The translations under genes were made by a program, and so were the position numbers. Of a DNA stretch of 64,000 bases, positions 42,661-54,455 are shown piece by piece. The stretch comes from Haemaphysalis longicornis (taxonomy: Eukaryota; Arthropoda; Arachnida; Ixodida; Ixodidae), in assembly GCA_013339765.2 (NCBI GenBank), contig CM023449.1, positions 16,095,811 through 16,159,810 on the forward strand, in the 5' to 3' direction. Below the pieces are notes generated by a model, which did no database searches, was not told the DNA's origin, and worked only from the letters and a program-made list of their open reading frames with translations. The number at the start of each line of letters is the position of its first letter. Position 1 is the stretch's first letter.

Positions 42661-42930
42661 TAGTTTTGATGCAACAGCGTGAATAGGCCATTGAGCGATA
42701 ATTCCGGCGTCCGGCTTCTGTAGCAACAAAACGACTACTGAAACTCCCATTGTATGCGACGCGTAGCGGGGGAACACGTACTTGCAGAGGTGTATTGGCG
42801 AACATTTGCAAAATTTTATATTGGGCCGACCAAACATCCAGCGTCCGGCATCTGTAACAGCGCAACGGCTCCTTAGCCTTCCATTGAGCGTGGCGTGTTG
42901 CGCAGTGTGCTTGGCGGAGGCCGCTCTACG
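42661..42930. repeat. Diverged tandem dimer, 134-bp period
   Basis: CCGGCGTCCGGCTTCTGTAG at 42704 recurs as CCAGCGTCCGGCATCTGTAA at 42838. Downstream AAACGACTACTGAAACTCCC and CAACGGCTCCTTAGCCTTCC continue the match to CATTGWRYG. Similarity fades outside about 55 bp. An old two-unit tandem or two neighbouring copies of a short dispersed repeat. Confidence 0.6.
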
Positions 42931-45900
42931 CGGCAGTACTGGCAGCGCCCCTGCGGAGTTTGACCGCATCTACATCATCGGCGGCACTAAAATCGCAAGG
43001 ATAGAAAGGTGGCCGTTCCCGCCCGTGCACCCCAGACACCCAGCGCCAAACGCTGGAAACTCTCCTCGCAGCGCGAAGGTCGAAGGAGCAGCGTTAGGTA
43101 AACACTGATTCTTTCGCATTCAAACCGCCCAAGAACTGCTTAGGTGTTGGAGGAATTCCGTTAGGCTACCTAGGAAAAGCTGAAGAGCACTGTGGTATAG
43201 AATACACCTGCTCGATCAAAGTGCCAGTAGGAGTGACGTCTTACAAACTCGCTATATTCGCGGCAGCGAATATGCTAAAGTTAGGGTTAGCAGGCGCTGG
43301 TCGTGACACGTGCCGCATAATATATGCAGATACGGGCCATTCACAATGCAACAGGGGTTGTGTGCATGGAGTACCTTGCTGTATAAAGAGCTCCGACTCG
43401 ACTCTGAATGCGGCATCGCCGCCATAGGAACTACGCTGAAGTGTTTAGGCCAGGAATCGATCAACCAGCGACGTCAGGTCGCAGTCACTTCACCCGTCTC
43501 CTTCTCCCCCTTTCCCCCTTACCCTTTACACCGACAAGAAGAAGAAGCCACTTCGGGAAAACGCCCTTCGACAGAGTAACGGATGCTTTGCTAACCGTGT
43601 TTTGTGAAACTGTGGACAGCGAAAGCTTTAGATATCCATGCGATTGTTTTCTTTAAAACACTGGGCCACCAGACAAGTTCGTTTCTTTTAAGCCAAAAGC
43701 CTTACTTCCCCATTGTGCAAAGAAAACGGCTTTAGTGTTGCTGGCTCCTACCAAAAAATGGCCGCCTCTGCCAGGGCAATACAGAACGCATTTGCGCTAG
43801 GACGGCACTTGGACCCGGACTCCACAGCATGAGCCGAGCGCCTTTCTCCCTCCCTATCTCCTGACGTTAGTAGCGGCCCCACAAAACGTCGACTAGTTCC
43901 TTCCGCGTGGCACCGGAATGTAACGGCACGTGAGTACGACCGGGGCCGCCCAACCACGCGGAACTCATCTTTCGTCGTGCGTTACAAGTACTCTTCCTGA
44001 GCGTTTTCCCACGTTAAAACGAAGAAACGAAAAGAAAGAAAACCAAAGACGATGTAGCAGGAAACGAGTCTGTCGTAGGAATTCACGACCCAAGTCGAGT
44101 ACACGAAATCAACGAAAGAGACTCAAGTGTGAGGGGGAAGTAATCAAGTCTGAAAAGTATCACCAGGCTTTCGCCTTTGAAGCACGTAAGCGGTTTTGTG
44201 CTGGAAAATTATTTTGTTTCGTGTAGAAGAAAAGTTGGCTCCACCTACAACGCTGTTTTCGCTGTGCATTTTTTGACATTGCTTTTATTTAATAAAACGC
44301 AAGGCTGTCAACAAATAGAAATTATCTACTCTAATATGGTTGTCTTGACAGCAAAGGTGCACTTTCGGCGCTTTAAACATAAAAAAAGTGAATGAGTGAT
44401 TCATTCAATTCATTGGGAACAGGTTGACACAGCGCTGACAAAGAGCGATGGCGCTAAGGTTGAGCGACAAGCAATGAGTGCGCGCCCCGCGCCACCGGTT
44501 CGCAAACATCCACGAACGCCATGAGCGCGGAATTAAACGGGGCCCCAGTTTTTGGGTGCACGGTATAGCGTTCAGACTTGCCTCGGCTCGTCTCTCTGTC
44601 GCATTCCCGACAAACTAGTTCGGTGGCGAAGGTTCGGCTTGTCTTCTGGCTTTTGTCACGCAAATTAACAAGTTGATTAAGAAGTCATATGTTCTCAGAC
44701 TTAAGGTTAACGTTATCTCTTCTCGGAATTAAGGCTTATTTCATTTTGGCAGTAGTTCTTCTCTTTGCACGTTCAAAACTGCACACTCGTCGCAACAAGC
44801 GATAGAGCGAGTTACCCAGCGACGCGTTTCCAAAGCCGTGCTTGTAACAGTTGTATCGCGCCTCCAACAGGTGGAGCGCGGCAAGGGAAAGCAAGGGCTA
44901 AACTATTCCGGCATGCAGGATGACGTCATCACTCGGGGAGCTATTTCTGCGCTCGTTTTCCGGCCCAACCACCCGCTTAAACAGCATCGCTTTTAAAAAC
45001 TTTCCTGCAATAGTGACGTCGCGGGTGCTCTCATTGCTGTTGAGAGGGGAAAGATCCGGACAATATCCACGTATTCTGTCGTATAACGATGCGGTAGCTT
45101 TTTCTTTTGAACGTAGCGAAGGAACCGGTTGATGTCGAGGCACGTGCCTTGGAAGGCGTGGTAGCCGGCTGGAATATACGAGCCAGCTGGAGACGCCTGA
45201 TGACGCCAGCTTTCCGGATCAGATTTCTTCCGCGTTGACATGACATCCCTTATACGAGAGAATCACCATATGCGATTGGTACAACACACCCGCAAAAAAA
45301 CTCTTGTATTTTTCTAGTGCGATTAGTTCGTTGACTGTAACTCTTGGATAATGACAAATTCCTACACACATACTGCAGCAAAATGAATAAAGCGTATGTC
45401 AGTTGTGGTAAAGCCCAATTTCGAACGAAAACAGTTGCATCAGGCACAGAAAAGGAGTAGAATTAGGACAATGACGAGCTGTTAGGACGTGGACACGTAT
45501 TCCCCAATGCGGGCTTTAACTACCAACGGATAGCGTACTGTACAAGGTAATGCAAATGAAGAAATGGGGGAACTTCAGAGTTTAAAACACTGAAACGAAA
45601 AAATCACGGAAGCTTTCACTCACGCGCGAGACTTAAATGGCGAAACTGTTGTAGGTGAGCCTTGCCGGATACATAATTAAGCTTCAGTACCTCTGTTTAT
45701 TTGCGGCGCTAGTAATAGTCGTCATATGCATCAAAGAAGTCTCGTCTTCGCGGCGAGTGTGGTGGATACAAAGTCATCCTCCGCATTGTAGACTTCCACC
45801 AGCGCTTCGGCGCCGACTAGAGGCAGCGCTGGTCGGATCTGCGCGTCGTCTTGGGAAGAATTGGCACACTCGTAGCCATGTATCCAAGCATGCATAATGG

Positions 45901-46020
45901 CTCCTAGAGGATGCGGCGGCCGTGGTGACCTCTTCCAAGCAGGGTGTCTTTTGACCTTTAGCATTAGCGCTGGAGGTTTGTTTTTATTTTCGTCTGGCAC
46001 AGTAGCCTTGCCGAAAGCGA
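42931..46020 (+). other. No recognisable gene
   Basis: Three kilobases without an identifiable domain or repeat. Frames below 100 codons on both strands; a Lys/Arg-rich frame at 43930-44226 and others show no family features. Confidence 0.4.
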
Positions 46021-46024
46021 TAGA

Positions 46025-47756
46025 GTAGTGGTAGTAGTAGAAACTTTTATTTTTCCCGTGATTGGATTAAAAAGGAGAGGGACTAATGAGGAGTCCGTGT
46101 CTTTTCCTCGTCTCCCTTCCCAGCCAGAAGTAGTTGGAATCTTGCGGCGGCCTCGGCCATCTGGACGATCCGAAGTTGCACTTCCACGTAGGGGCTGCGC
46201 AAAGCGGTCTCCGATTGCTCCATGTTCGTTACAGAAAACGAATTGCTCTTAGCATTTGCTTCACAATTTCGATTCTGTCTTGAGGGGCACGACCATAACA
46301 TGTGGTAAAGATCCGCCTGACCCGCGCATAGCTTACAATCTCCCGAGTATATTTCGGGATAGCAGCGACTGAGCGCAACCTGGTTCCGAAACGTGTTCGT
46401 CTGTAGCTGCCTCCACCATACCGCGTCCCGTTTAGTGAGGCTGTGGTGCGCGGCGGGATACTTCCGTCTTGCCAATCTGTAAGGATCTATGATTTCTCTG
46501 TACGACACCATGCGATCGCTTTCCGATCTGACGAGGTGGGGGGAGGGTGGGTCGACGTCTGCGTGGCTGAATAAACATTGGGCGGCGTCGTGGGCCCTCT
46601 CGTTTTCTGCCAGATCAGTGTGGGCTCTGGCGTCGACGTTATTTAAATTTTTCTTAATATTTTCGATTTCGCGGGTATGCTCGTGGTTCGAGGCGATACC
46701 CTACTCTTTGCAAAATTTCTGACTGCCGATTTAGAATCCCCAACAATTATTTTTGCGCTGGTATTGGATATGGCCATGGCATTGGCCACCTCCTCATCTT
46801 CCGTAGGTCGCACCGTAGCGAGCGATGCGGCCGTTAGTAATTCTGTCGCCATTTTCGCTACACCTACACGCGATGCCCCTGCAAGCAAGCCAACCTCCCT
46901 TCTGCAATACAGGGATATTGCCCTGCACTACCGCCTTCTCCGCCGCCGATACCCACCCCCGCACCCACACCTCTCTCCGGAGGTGGGCCACATGCTGCGC
47001 ATCCTACAAACACACACTTTCCCACACAGAAAACAATTGATACACAGTCGTCGACACCTCTTTACTGAAGCTACCTGTCCAACATGCGGGGCACTCGACA
47101 CTCACTACCATTCCCTCTGCGAATGCCCCGCAGACGCGTACCCCCCCGTTCCCTCCCCTCACCACTGGGAGCAGATGTTGCGTGACCCGGGGGAGTCAGG
47201 CCAAGTCCTGACCACCTCCCGGGCCCTGGCGGTCGCGGCGGCCCTGTGGGCCTCCTCCACCCCCAGCACCTGATCCCAATGGACGAAAAAACGTATTCTT
47301 CCTTCCTTCCTTCCTTCCTTCCTTCCTTCCATGGCGTCGCGGGCACGATATTCGGCTGCGTCAACGTAGAGCACATCCTCAGATCGTTCAAATCGTTTTG
47401 TCTAGCGCGAATGCTCGTCCCGTCTGCGCTCAATCGACGTTGTGCATAGGATTGTTGCTTTTTGGTGGTGGGAGAACGTACAGGTGCGGCCGCCATTCAA
47501 GGGGGGGGGTGGGTCTCCTCTTTCGGACCCGCCTGTGTTTTGTATGCAATTCCTAGCTAACGCAGAATGTGTCTTCTGGCCTGGCTCTGAGATAGTCTTT
47601 CGTAATGAGCCGTCTCTGTGGCTCCACCAATTCGTCGAACGTGTTGTGAATGCCCAGCGCTTCAAAATGATCGTTTTCAGTGCTGAAGGGAAGGACGATC
47701 ACTTGTTTGAGCGCCTTTTCGATGAGACCATTGACTTTTATTTTATTGTCCACATG
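46025..47756 (-). mobile_element. I-group LINE 3' part, interrupted by another LINE
   Basis: On the minus strand from 47753: connection region (NGLIEKALKQVIVLPFSTEN, FEALGIHNTFDELVEPQRRL), RNase H start (YVDAAEYRARDAM at about 47374-47336), then the nested plus-strand LINE, then RNase H continued (GVAKMATELLTAASLATVRP; IIVGDSKSAVRNFAKSRVSP) and the C-terminal domain (CKLCAGQADLYHMLWSCPSR). The end is AATAAAAGTTT plus a (TAC)n tail at 46022-46040. Its upstream limit coincides with the end of repeat copy B. Confidence 0.8.
46872..47330 (+). mobile_element. LINE 3' fragment nested in the opposite-strand LINE
   Basis: A plus-strand frame ending at 47273 reads LLQYRDIALHYRLLRRRYPP, LRILQTHTFPHRKQLIHSRR, CPTCGALDTHYHSLCECP and HHWEQMLRDPGESGQVLTTS. 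This is the C-terminal Cys/His domain of an I-group ORF2 of a different subfamily. The stop is followed by GACGAAAAAACG and (TTCC)n (47297-47330). It separates two halves of one RNase H on the other strand, so it inserted later. No clear target duplication is seen. Confidence 0.8.
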
Positions 47757-48529
47757 TCTTTTTTAAAGACGATAGTCTTTCTTGGGCTACTTAAACCCAG
47801 AAATTTTGGTCTGTCTGTATGTCTGCATGTCTGTCTGTCTGTCCGTCTGTCTGTCTGTGACCCGATTCAGCCACCCGGCCAAAGCAAAACAATGCCTGCG
47901 CAATAGTCTTATATAGTCGCAGCTAAATCTACCCGTCTATGTCCGGTGGAATGCTCATACTTGTCAACATTGTTGAAGAAGAACAAGACATTACGCAAAT
48001 ATGAGACAACCAATCAATACAGAAGTGATATTTGCAGTGTTCCTTTATAAAAAAATCAAACATGCTTGAATTTGCGAAATGAAATACTTCATCAACTGCA
48101 GAAAAAGAATTCACTCCGCCGTCGCCTGCTGTCGCCCGCGCCACTATAGCTTCTGGGGCCATTTTAAGAAATCAACCGGCAACAGTTACGCAAGGTTCCA
48201 CTAGGTAGGTTCCCCGTTCTGCTTGCAACGCACGTGGAGTAGGGAAACGCGGTTCTATAAACGCTGAAGTAGGGCGCCTCGATTAACGCGCGTCTTCGCC
48301 GTACGGCAGCGTTCGCATCGAGACACCCGGTTTGGAGCAGTGGAACGCGGGAAATTTAAAATGATTTAAGCAAACCTTTGGAGTCTTTACCTTGGGAGGA
48401 GCGCGACGCAAGAGGAACAACATGAGAGGAGAGCGGGAAAGCGAAGGGAGGCATTTACTTCGGAAAAGCCGATAAAGACTATCGTCTTTTGACGGCATTT
48501 GCAACGAAAGGAGCAGATACGCGGCCAAT
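47757..48529 (-). repeat. Unassigned TATA-bearing dispersed repeat, copy B
   Basis: The minus-strand copy aligns end to end with copies A and C. Here the subterminal inverted repeat is perfect: AAAGACGATAGTCTTT at about 47764-47779 and AAAGACTATCGTCTTT (its reverse complement) at about 48474-48489. The outer ATTGGCCGCGTATCTGCTCC is kept at the 48.5 kb end. A (GTCT)n tract at 47808-47859 corresponds to the CAGA run of copy A. No coding frame is shared with the other copies. Confidence 0.82.
47897..47915 (-). promoter_or_regulatory. Conserved TATA-like core in repeat copy B
   Basis: On the minus strand TATATAAGACTATTGCGCA is identical to copy A over all 19 bases. It points toward the LINE fragment that starts at 47756 on the same strand. 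Function is inferred from conservation only. Confidence 0.4.
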
Positions 48530-49868
48530 TTTTTTTCCTAGTGACACTGCACAATTTGGAGACTCGGTGGTAGCCGCAAGGCACGCGCACAGGAGCCTTG
48601 GGTATTTTCTCCCTCCTCGGGCTTCTTGCCACTTTTGTTTTTCGCTAAAGTCACTGCGCGTTCCGAGGACGCTCGGAGGTCGCCGCGGGGCACACGCTCA
48701 CGAGCGCTCGGCATTTACGGCGAACTTACGGCGTGTGCGGCAGCTCCTCTGTGAAAACACGAGCGTTTGCCGATGAGCAAGTGATGGCCCACTTCCGTGA
48801 CCCACGCGCGTTGATGCGGAATTCGGGGAACAAATCAAATGAAATCTTTATTTTTCTTTCATTACAAAGGATGGACCAACCCACCACAAAAAGCTGCTGT
48901 CTTAGGTATAAAGATTTCAGTTCTGCGGAAACCAGTACAAAAATTGAAGGTGTACTCTTTTGACGAGTGCATTGAATAACATCGACATCGCCCCTTCGGG
49001 GACACCCAAAGCAATAGCTCGTCGCTTTCCATAAACATTTTTCGGGTCTTATTTACCGAAAACAATAAGAGCTGCATACTCAGACTAAAGGTGCCATGCA
49101 GACAAAAAAAGTGTGTTTATTCGAAAGTTCCGTGTCATTGTGCCCGAGTGGTTGTACGGAAGCAAGCGATGCTTTATTCACCAAGAAATTAATCCATTCA
49201 AGTTAAAAGTTTGATTCTCCCGCCAAATCGTGCGTTTTCATTGCCTGTGTAATGACATCCAAAGAACACGTATTCAAGCTGCTGCGGAGCCTTGTTAACC
49301 TTTAGTCAACCTGGATGGCAACACCACACCGCGCCAAGCTGTTTCTTGCCTTTTCTTTGTTTTTGACCGTATTTGGCTTGTTGTTCTTAAGGGAGATAAT
49401 AATAGTTCCGTTAAACCTGGTCTTCGCTCGACAAATATTCTCCCGCAAGACACCGTCGCTTGCGCCAATGGGCCAGTGTCGTCTGAGACAATCACAAAGC
49501 GCGGCAGCTAAAACAAGCATAGTGCGCGCAGTACCAACAGTAGTACGCATCGCTAGGTGTCCTTTCACGTCTACTTTTGCAACTTGTACTGTTTACCTAA
49601 CCATTCTTTCTGCTGTGAAAAGAATGTGCCCTAAATTTAGGCGCAAATAGCTCGTTCGGTAAGCTTATAGGCCCTGCCTTATTTGCGTTTGCTCTTTCCG
49701 GCCTCAGCCAAGAGCTGGCAAATATGACGTCATAGGTTCTGTAGCGCGAAATGATCTAGTGGGTCGCACGGCCATGCCCTTTTTTCCTAACTATATAGCT
49801 TATTTGAGCGAAGTGTGCGTTGAAAGTGGTGTATGTATTATTCTAACGAGACAATCGTTTGAATGAAC
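48530..49868 (+). other. No recognisable gene
   Basis: Contains a 111-codon frame at 49315-49650 whose residues 9-31 form a hydrophobic segment (LFLAFSLFLTVFGLLFLREI), like a signal anchor, followed by a basic region. No domain is identifiable and there is no conservation evidence, so it is not called as a gene. Confidence 0.35.
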
Positions 49869-49930
49869 CAAACTTGTGTTTTGTCTGCGTGGCCCCCTAA
49901 ATAAAACTTTTCTACTACTACTACTACCTC
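49869..49930 (+). mobile_element. LINE 3' tail fragment
   Basis: GTGGCCCCCTAAATAAAACT followed by TTTCTACTACTACTACTACC repeats the end structure (AATAAAAGTTT, TAC repeats) of the LINE at 46.0 kb on the opposite strand. Only the extreme 3' end is recognisable. Confidence 0.5.
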
Positions 49931-51075
49931 CTCATCGGTAGAAAAAGAAGAGGAACACGTCCAGGGGATCCGATGTTATCCTCGTCAATTATACATGCAC
50001 TAGTATTCGAGCAAGACGATGAAAAATATAAGTGGCACGCAACGCAGCGACAACTGCAGCGTTTTTATAGTGTTTGTTTGGCCCTTCTTGGGTGTTATCA
50101 AACGCCGCATACAGCGTCAGTCTACTTTTCCCGGTGCTATTAGGTAGGCATTTCTTTTTACGCACTGAAAGCGAGGCTGCCTGTGGACCCTCCGTCCCGT
50201 TTGTTCGTCTCCAAGCACAAAAGAGCAGCCATACACGCACGGCTATAGGACATGCTTTCAACCCATTTCCTTGCCCTGTCGTTGTCGTTCTGAGAGCGCT
50301 GGGATTAGGGTTTCATTTCTAAGGATTCCGTGTTCCTGTCCGCGCAATTATTTCTCTTCAGTGGGATCTTAGGGGCGCCTAGACACTGGCACAACGCAGA
50401 CCTAGAAAGCGACATCACGTTCAAACAAATTTACTGAGAGTATTTAGTGTCACGACACTAAGGAGGAAAAAGGTTTGTGAGCATTTGGTCACCTTTTTAT
50501 TCACCAACCTTTAGTCCTTTTAGTCTCACCAACGTAGTCTTGACAAAAACGTAACGGTGAACTTCTACGTACGATGCAAGAACGCAGTGATTGTGATATT
50601 GGCTACGCAAGGAGGTGAACTCCCGAGCCACAGATATGTCTTGCGTTTTTTTGCAAAAGGTACTCTGCCAAACTTAAAAGTAGCATTCTACGCTCACGCA
50701 ATGGTAGCGGGGGTTGAGGGGGTTGAGTCCAACCATTGAATTTCCGACGAATGAACCTGAAAGGCTGCTGGAAAACAATGACATTAAACGCACAATAAAG
50801 GCACCGAATTTGAAGGGACATGCAGGCACACCGAGCTCCATTCTGAAAAAAAAAACCTTGCATCATCGAGAGGCAAATTCTATATTGTTCAGACGAGGCA
50901 GCGTCGGTAGTTGCTTTTCCGGGGATGTCTTCCTGAATTCTTGCTGGCACCAAGACACCTGATCGGCAAGCGCCGAACTTCTCGCTTAATGTACGCTGGC
51001 TTTGCTCGCTAGGTAATATCGAATGTGGTATATCTTCTGCTGTGTCTTAAGCCAGGGCAGAATCTCCTGTAAAAC
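49931..51075 (+). other. No recognisable feature
   Basis: Short frames only; no repeat relation that I can identify. Confidence 0.4.
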
Positions 51076-51791
51076 ATTGGCCGGGTATCTGCTCCTTTCA
51101 TTGAAAATGTCGACGAAAGACGATAGTCGACTGGTGCCCTGCCAAGTAGATGTATCCCCTCTCTTTCCCGCTCACCTTTCATGCTCTTCCTCTCCCGTCT
51201 CTCAAGATAACACGCTAAAGGTTTGCTCAAGTAAATTTAAATTTACCGCGTTCCACTACTCCAAGTCGGGTGCCTCGATTTCAGCGCTGCCGTACGGCGG
51301 TGACGCGTGTGAATCAAACCACCCTACTACAACGTTTATAGAACGACGTTTCCCTACTCCACGAGCGTTCCAAGCGGAACGTCGAACCTATCTAGTGGAC
51401 CCTTTCATTGCGTTTGCTGTCTGATTTTTTTTTTTTGATAGCGCCAGTTAGGGCGGGCAACAGCAGACGACCGATATCCCGCAGTTGATGTATATTATTT
51501 TATTTGCTATCGCAAAAACCAAGCTTCCGTGAATTTTTTAATAAAGGAACACTGCAAATACCACTGATGCAGATTTTCGGCCGTATATTTACGTAATGTT
51601 TTGTTCTTGTTCAACAATGTTGATAGGTATGTAGATTGCCACCGGACTTAGACGTTAAACTTCGCTGTGGGTATATAAGACGATTGCGCAGTTTCTGTTT
51701 CACTTAGGCCGGGTGGCTGAATCGGGTCGCAGGCACACAGACAGACGAAAATTTCTGCGTTTCAGTAGACCAAGATAGACTATCGTTTTTA
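51076..51791 (+). repeat. Unassigned TATA-bearing dispersed repeat, copy C
   Basis: Plus-strand copy beginning ATTGGCCGGGTATCTGCTCC and ending near AGACTATCGTTTTTAATA. It matches copies A and B throughout (TTTCCCGCTCACCTTTC, GCCGTACGGCGG, AACCTATCTAGTGGACCC, AATAAAGGAACACTGCAAAT, GGCCGGGTGGCTGAATCGGG). The CAGA run is short here. Unlike A and B, no LINE follows it directly. Confidence 0.82.
51672..51690 (+). promoter_or_regulatory. Conserved TATA-like core in repeat copy C
   Basis: TATATAAGACGATTGCGCA differs from copies A and B at a single base (G for T). Same position relative to the 3' end of the repeat. Confidence 0.4.
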
Positions 51792-53985
51792 ATATACCTC
51801 CTATAAGCACCGCAAGTGTTTCCCTAGAGTGTTTAGTGAAAATGACCGCGTTGGCTTCCATTTACGAACCGTGGCGAACTCAGTGTAGGGCAACATGCGA
51901 TGGAGCACTCCAGCCTACTCGTGTCGGCAAGCGTGTGCAAAAAAAGTACAGCAAAAAGAAATAAAAACACAGACCATGTCTGCTAACGTTGAACGTTTAA
52001 TCGATATTAGACTAAAAGGATAAAAGAACATCGTGGTTCATGGCGACATTGAGGCTGTATTTATCCGGTAGGTCGTCCTGTGGTTCCCGCATTCTGATAT
52101 TGATAGGAGCATAAACAGAGTATTCGACAAGAATAAGAATAAGAATAATGTTCAATGTCCGACTCCACTCCCTACCCGTCCGATGCCATTTCTTTTTTTA
52201 AAGAATTCACGCTTCTCTACAAAGTGCATCATGACGAGTGGGCGAAGCACTGGGTACCGTTCTTGCCGTAAATCACTCCTGGCGTTGCCCACTCGCGCAT
52301 GTAAATGAGTGACAACGCATGTGTACTGTATATACAATTCCAGTCCAATCCAGTCCGATACAATTCAATTTAATCCAATGCAATCAAATCCAATGCTCTC
52401 CGGGCATGCGCCACAATGTGTACATGGAGGCCAAGTTCCGGACAAAGCGAGGCCCTAAGGTGCTTCGCCCCAATAAAATTTGTGTAACGTTCTACTCGCC
52501 GAATACGACGTTCGCTTGCCCCTACTTTAAGCGGATGCGCTTTAAACAAAAGCAGCCCGAAGAGCGTGCGTCGCCTCGGCATCTTTGTTTTGGTTAATAT
52601 GCGTTTCATTTGTGCTGGCTTCAGCCGGGTTAGTACAAGGCTGTGAAGCCTTCTACACACCGTCTGACAGCATGACGTTTATGTGAAAGAATAACACTAA
52701 ACATCTCAGCGTAGACGCATCTCTCAGAGAATTGAAATTTATAAAGCCAAGTGTTACGTACTTTCAGCTAGCTTTTATTTTACCCTGTCGCGCAATGTAG
52801 CAGCGATATTTTGGCCATCACGCTAACTGAATAATCGCAAAGACTTTTATTAAAGAGATAAATCAACAAAACATGTTTATTTTGCTTCTCGTTCTAACCG
52901 TGGTCGCGTCCTTTCTAACCGTGGTCGCGTCCTTTCGCAGCGGGTGCTACGGGTGCTATGAGTACTGAACACACAACATCCGATCCAACACACAACGTAT
53001 AACGTACAGCGCTTTCTTTTCTACTTCCCGCCCCTTTCCTGTGCTGTGTTTTTTTCCGCGCTAATTTTTAATTATGAACGTTGAACAACTCTCCCAAATC
53101 ACAGTCCCCTTGAAGATAAGGTAGTGCATGTGAGGGTCTATGGTGATACAAAATCACTCCTCTAAAACAAAGGCATAAAAATGGAAGTGCAAAGCATGCA
53201 TGGGTGCGCACATATGCAGTGAACGTTTCAACAAACTAAATATAAAATTGCATTCTTCCATCTGAAGGAAATCACAGACATGCAAAACAGTGAAAGTGTG
53301 GCCGATGAAAACAAATGCCAGAAAATGGCGCACCTGGTATTTCATTCAGCTTAGATGGAAATCTTATAACGTCTGGGCAGAGCTTTCAACTTCGAAGGAA
53401 CGGTTGGAAAGGGAAGATTGCTTAGGTAGATTCCCGAGATTGAAAGGCAATATCTGACTGCAGCAGAAGGCGGTGTGAGACGTGGGGGCGTCCTCAGGGG
53501 ATGTAACTTTATTTTACTGCCACGTGCCGGAGACTGTAAACAGTTTCAAAGAAAAAAAGAAAGAATGTGCACCGTCCCGCAAGCGCGCGATTTCCAAGCC
53601 ATGTAAAACGCTCACGAAAGGCCGCGGCAGAAAGCGCGAGCAAATAAAAGAAAAGCAATAGATACAATTAAAATCAACGACTCAGCCTTACCCGGCCATT
53701 TATTTTTTCTTGTATTTCAACCTTTTTCACACTTAATGTTAACGAAGCCTTCAGCCAGTCTATGTTGTGTTCTTTTGCTATTATTAAGAGGAAAACCTAG
53801 CCTTACTTGCTAGTTCCAACTGCAATATTTGTCTACTTTGTCTGCGAAAAACTAGGAAAGAGACGAGGGGTTGGTTAAGTGAGGGCCTTCAAACGGAAGC
53901 AGACACAAGCGTAATATATATTCAATATTTTTACTTTATTCCAGTAGCTTGGGCTTTGTGAGACGAAGTTGTATTCCTGCAGCGG
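51792..53985 (+). other. No recognisable gene; minor simple repeats
   Basis: Includes a degenerate (CCAAT)n-like stretch at about 52333-52396 and a perfect tandem pair of CTAACCGTGGTCGCGTCCTTT-type 21-mers at 52894-52935. No coding or mobile-element motif is seen. Confidence 0.45.
52894..52935 (+). repeat. Perfect 21-bp tandem duplication
   Basis: Two adjacent identical 21-bp units beginning CTAACCGTGGTCGCG. Likely a recent slippage product. Confidence 0.95.
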
Positions 53986-53989
53986 GTTT

Positions 53990-54455
53990 AGTTTTAGTTG
54001 CGGAGTACCTTATCACCGCACAATGTCCGTCAGCGTCCGTGCGCACAGCATTTACAATCGCAAAAAATCACACAGGCACTGGCAGGATTCAAGCCTGTGT
54101 CTGGTAGACCAGACAGAGTTAGTGTCAGTCGTCTTACCCATTGGGCTAAGACAGTGAGTTAGTACCCGAGAGTCAAACGGCTAGCGCCCTCGCCTGTAAC
54201 GGTGCGGAGTACATTAGGACGTCCCAACGTCCGTCCGCGTCCATCCATGCGCAGACCACCATCAAGCGAAAATCAAGCGAAATTCGATTTGAGCCGTGAG
54301 TTGCAGTTGAATTTAAGGAATAATCAAGGTGCAACTCACGGCTCAAATTGAATGACGGTCGGGGCGCAAATCAGATGTCACTCGGGGCGCAACTTGGATG
54401 TCATTTCGAGTCCCCGTATTCCGCACCCTGGCCATCATCCACGGAGTGGAGATGT
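53990..54455 (-). repeat. Hairpin-bearing inverted-repeat element, copy 2
   Basis: In the opposite orientation to copy 1. The outer inverted repeat GGTGCGGAGTAC (54201-54212) / GTATTCCGCACC (54416-54427) encloses 227 bp, with the inner hairpin at 54282-54353. On its 3' side in element orientation (54200 downward) the sequence continues through a tRNA-like segment and then repeats part of the element again (CGGACGCTGACGGACATTGT and AAGGTACTCCGCAAC at about 53998-54045). Both flanks and body match copy 1. Confidence 0.7.
54075..54156 (-). repeat. tRNA-like segment within the copy 2 element
   Basis: On the minus strand TTAGCCCAATGGGTAAGACG resembles a tRNA A box and CAGGCTTGAATCCTGCCAG a B-box/T-arm. 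The spacing of about 55 bp is close to that of a tRNA gene with a long variable part. No full cloverleaf is apparent, so it is a tRNA-derived repeat rather than a tRNA gene. The start of this segment is also recognisable after copy 1 (GTAGCCCACGGGAT at about 13672-13685). Confidence 0.45.

Noticed and set aside
42460..42969. 169-codon minus-strand frame
   Set aside because: It runs through the 134-bp tandem dimer and encodes no recognisable domain.
51840..52000. Possible LINE start after repeat copy C, by analogy with copies A and B
   Set aside because: No LINE motif is readable in any frame after 51791.
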